Of a stretch of DNA of 32,473 nucleotides, positions 31,240-32,473 are shown piece by piece. Every line of letters starts with the position of its first letter. Within the stretch, counting starts at the first letter, position 1. The DNA is from Caulobacteraceae bacterium (lineage in GTDB: Bacteria > Pseudomonadota > Alphaproteobacteria > Caulobacterales > Caulobacteraceae). The notes under the pieces were generated by a model. The model did no database searches, had not been told where the DNA came from, and saw only the letters and a program-made list of their open reading frames with translations. The translations under genes were made by a program, and so were the position numbers. The DNA lies in contig PLRV01000008.1 of NCBI GenBank assembly GCA_003164925.1, forward strand, positions 1-32,473, read 5' to 3'.

Positions 31240-31776
31240 ATGAAATATTTAGCGGGAATGGCCGGAGCCTGCTTATTGATGGCCGCTGGCGGGGCCTATG
31301 CCCAGGGCGCAACGGCAAGCGCGGCGGCGCCCGCTTACAAACCCACCGTCGACGACTGGGTTGGCGTGAACGCGGCGGTCGACAACTATACCCTGGGATT
31401 GGAGCTTCACGATCCAGCACGAAGCGACAAGGCGTTTTGGCCTGAGGCCATCATCATTATGCAGCCCGAACCAGGGAAAAGCATAACGATCCCGTATCGG
31501 CAGAATGAAACCGCACCGCCCAAGTCCGCCGGCGGCGCTCCGATGGCGAACGTGATTGGCACCGATATTCCGCCTTGGCATCTGGCGCTGAGTCATCACT
31601 TTGAGTTCCAAAGCCCTACCCGGGCTACTCATTATGGATACTTTCTCAGTGTTTATCCGGACCTAAAAGCCAAGACGACCACCGTGGGCCTTCCGGGCCA
31701 TTACGAAGATATTCTCGAAAAGCGCGATGGTGAGTGGCGGATTCTCCAGCGCACGACAGTGATTGGGGCCAAATAG
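31240..31776 (+). CDS. Secreted SnoaL/NTF2-like protein
   Basis: An exported protein of about 178 residues. The signal peptide (YLAGMAGACLLMAAGGAYAQ) is followed by a SnoaL_4/NTF2-like cone: VDDWVGVNAAVDNYTLGLELHDPARSDKAFWPEAIIIM at the N-terminus and GHYEDILEKRDGEWRILQRTTV at the C-terminus are diagnostic. Members include hydroxysteroid isomerase-like and dehydratase-like enzymes and non-enzymatic binding domains; the catalytic type cannot be told. Start choice is uncertain: ATG 31240, or GTG at 31228 four bases after a GGAGG. It follows paralogue B by about 40 bp and is likely part of the same transcript. Confidence 0.8.
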   Translation: MKYLAGMAGACLLMAAGGAYAQGATASAAAPAYKPTVDDWVGVNAAVDNYTLGLELHDPARSDKAFWPEAIIIMQPEPGKSITIPYRQNETAPPKSAGGAPMANVIGTDIPPWHLALSHHFEFQSPTRATHYGYFLSVYPDLKAKTTTVGLPGHYEDILEKRDGEWRILQRTTVIGAK

Positions 31777-31891
31777 ACCGGCGTGTCATAAGCAGGCCAT
31801 TCCGTCGGGGCCAAATTGCAGGCCTTTTTAGGCCAGCGCCTTCGTGCTTAATCGCCGGCGAGTAGAGCCGGCCACAAAGCTCGCTACGAAC

Positions 31892-32473
31892 TCATCCGAC
31901 TCTACGGGCAGCCTGCCGCCTGGAGAATCCGGGCATCGTAAAACTCGTGGACGCGACGATGGGCGCCTCAGGCGACGTCGGCGCAGGTCTCGCCGATTCC
32001 TGTATGAGCCGCCATTTGGCCCAGGCGACATCAGCGGCTGCGCCAGGATCGCCGGCCTTGATCGCCTGCATGATCCGGCGATTGAAGCCCATGATGTCCG
32101 TCGCTGTCGGCCAAGCGGGGGGGACGCCGTCGACGAACACGTTCGCCAGGCCCAGCGAGCGGACCATGATGACCAGCAGCGGATTGCCGCTCAGGTCGAG
32201 AAGCATGTTCTCGCCCTGCATGACGTCGACGATGTGCGTGGGCGCAAGCGGCGTAAACAGCTTGATCGAATCGCGTCCGTGTTGGGCGACCCGGCGCGCG
32301 GCGAGGACCGGCGCACTGCTGGCAAGAAAGCCGGCGACCTCGCTGTTGTCGTGCGCCGGCAGGCCGCCAGCCGCCAGGCACGGGGCCAGCAGCCGGATCA
32401 CCCCCTCCGCATTGGCCGGGGGGGCCCACTCTGCGCCCTTCCGTCCCCGCCGGCAGCGCACGATGTCAAAGTC
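31892..32473 (-). CDS. FCD-domain (GntR family) transcriptional regulator, 5' end outside the window
   Basis: A partial gene: the frame is open to the right edge, so the N-terminal part is missing. The visible part is an all-helical ligand-binding domain: LLDLSGNPLLVIMVRSLGL and FNRRIMQAIKAGDPGAAADVAWAKWRLI align with the C-terminal half of FCD domains (the NxxL and AIxAGD motifs). The His/Asp metal ligands usual in FCD domains are not evident (for example LLDLSGN, FNRR and AKWR), so effector binding may differ. It points toward the secreted-protein group and is convergent with it, so it may control it; this is an inference. The region 31777-31891 holds only a weak GGCC-TTTTTA-GGCC inverted repeat. 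Confidence 0.6.
   Translation of the reverse strand, partial: DFDIVRCRRGRKGAEWAPPANAEGVIRLLAPCLAAGGLPAHDNSEVAGFLASSAPVLAARRVAQHGRDSIKLFTPLAPTHIVDVMQGENMLLDLSGNPLLVIMVRSLGLANVFVDGVPPAWPTATDIMGFNRRIMQAIKAGDPGAAADVAWAKWRLIQESARPAPTSPEAPIVASTSFTMPGFSRRQAARRVG

Overview
The window comes from a high-GC alphaproteobacterium, most likely a member of the Caulobacteraceae (Caulobacter/Phenylobacterium-like). The strongest reason is a polysaccharide locus at about 12.4-22.3 kb. Its genes follow the order known for the Caulobacter crescentus holdfast synthesis cluster (hfsD, A, B, C, H, G, E), and the protein types match gene by gene. Other alphaproteobacterial hallmarks are the gatCAB genes, a dispersed inverted repeat at 16.04 kb and CtrA-like boxes.

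Layout. 0.07-3.98 kb: a large glycine-rich autotransporter on the minus strand, flanked by two related GC-rich repeats. 4.26-6.65 kb: ruvX (minus) and a divergent secreted or membrane-anchored phosphodiesterase of the alkaline-phosphatase superfamily. 6.75-10.69 kb: gatC-gatA, then a small RelE/ParE toxin-antitoxin pair, then gatB, ending in a strong hairpin shared with convergent arsC. 11.2-12.4 kb: a Nu-type glutathione transferase and a one-repeat Sel1-like protein.

12.4-22.3 kb: the holdfast-type locus. It holds hfsD (outer-membrane export lipoprotein, minus), a membrane acyltransferase (minus), hfsA (chain-length/co-polymerase, plus), an EF-hand secreted protein (minus), hfsB-hfsC (degenerate BY-kinase-like protein and O-antigen-polymerase-like protein, plus, ATGA overlap), and a minus-strand operon hfsE-hfsG-hfsH (initiating glycosyltransferase, GT2, polysaccharide deacetylase; both junctions ATGA overlaps). 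No Wzx flippase (hfsF) lies between hfsE and hfsG. HfsE would start the chain on undecaprenyl phosphate, HfsG extend it, HfsC polymerise, HfsH deacetylate, and HfsA/B/D export it.

22.4-26.9 kb: cell-wall and housekeeping genes. These are an L,D-transpeptidase next to a YcbK-type DUF882 peptidase, a small membrane protein, a HAD phosphatase, lipB and a stand-alone FliN/SpoA domain protein. At 26.97 kb lies tRNA-Leu(GAG) with its own terminator.

27.3-32.5 kb: a visibly less GC-rich accessory region downstream of the tRNA. It holds two paralogous secreted proteins of unknown function, a beta-lactamase-fold protein whose SxxK serine is aspartate, a DUF6152-type protein, a SnoaL/NTF2-like secreted protein, and the 3' part of a FCD-type (GntR-family) regulator cut by the window edge. 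No function can be assigned to this exported-protein set; it is the best candidate here for an undescribed system.

No CRISPR array, insertion sequence, integrase or rRNA was seen. No gene-free gap exceeds 300 bases.
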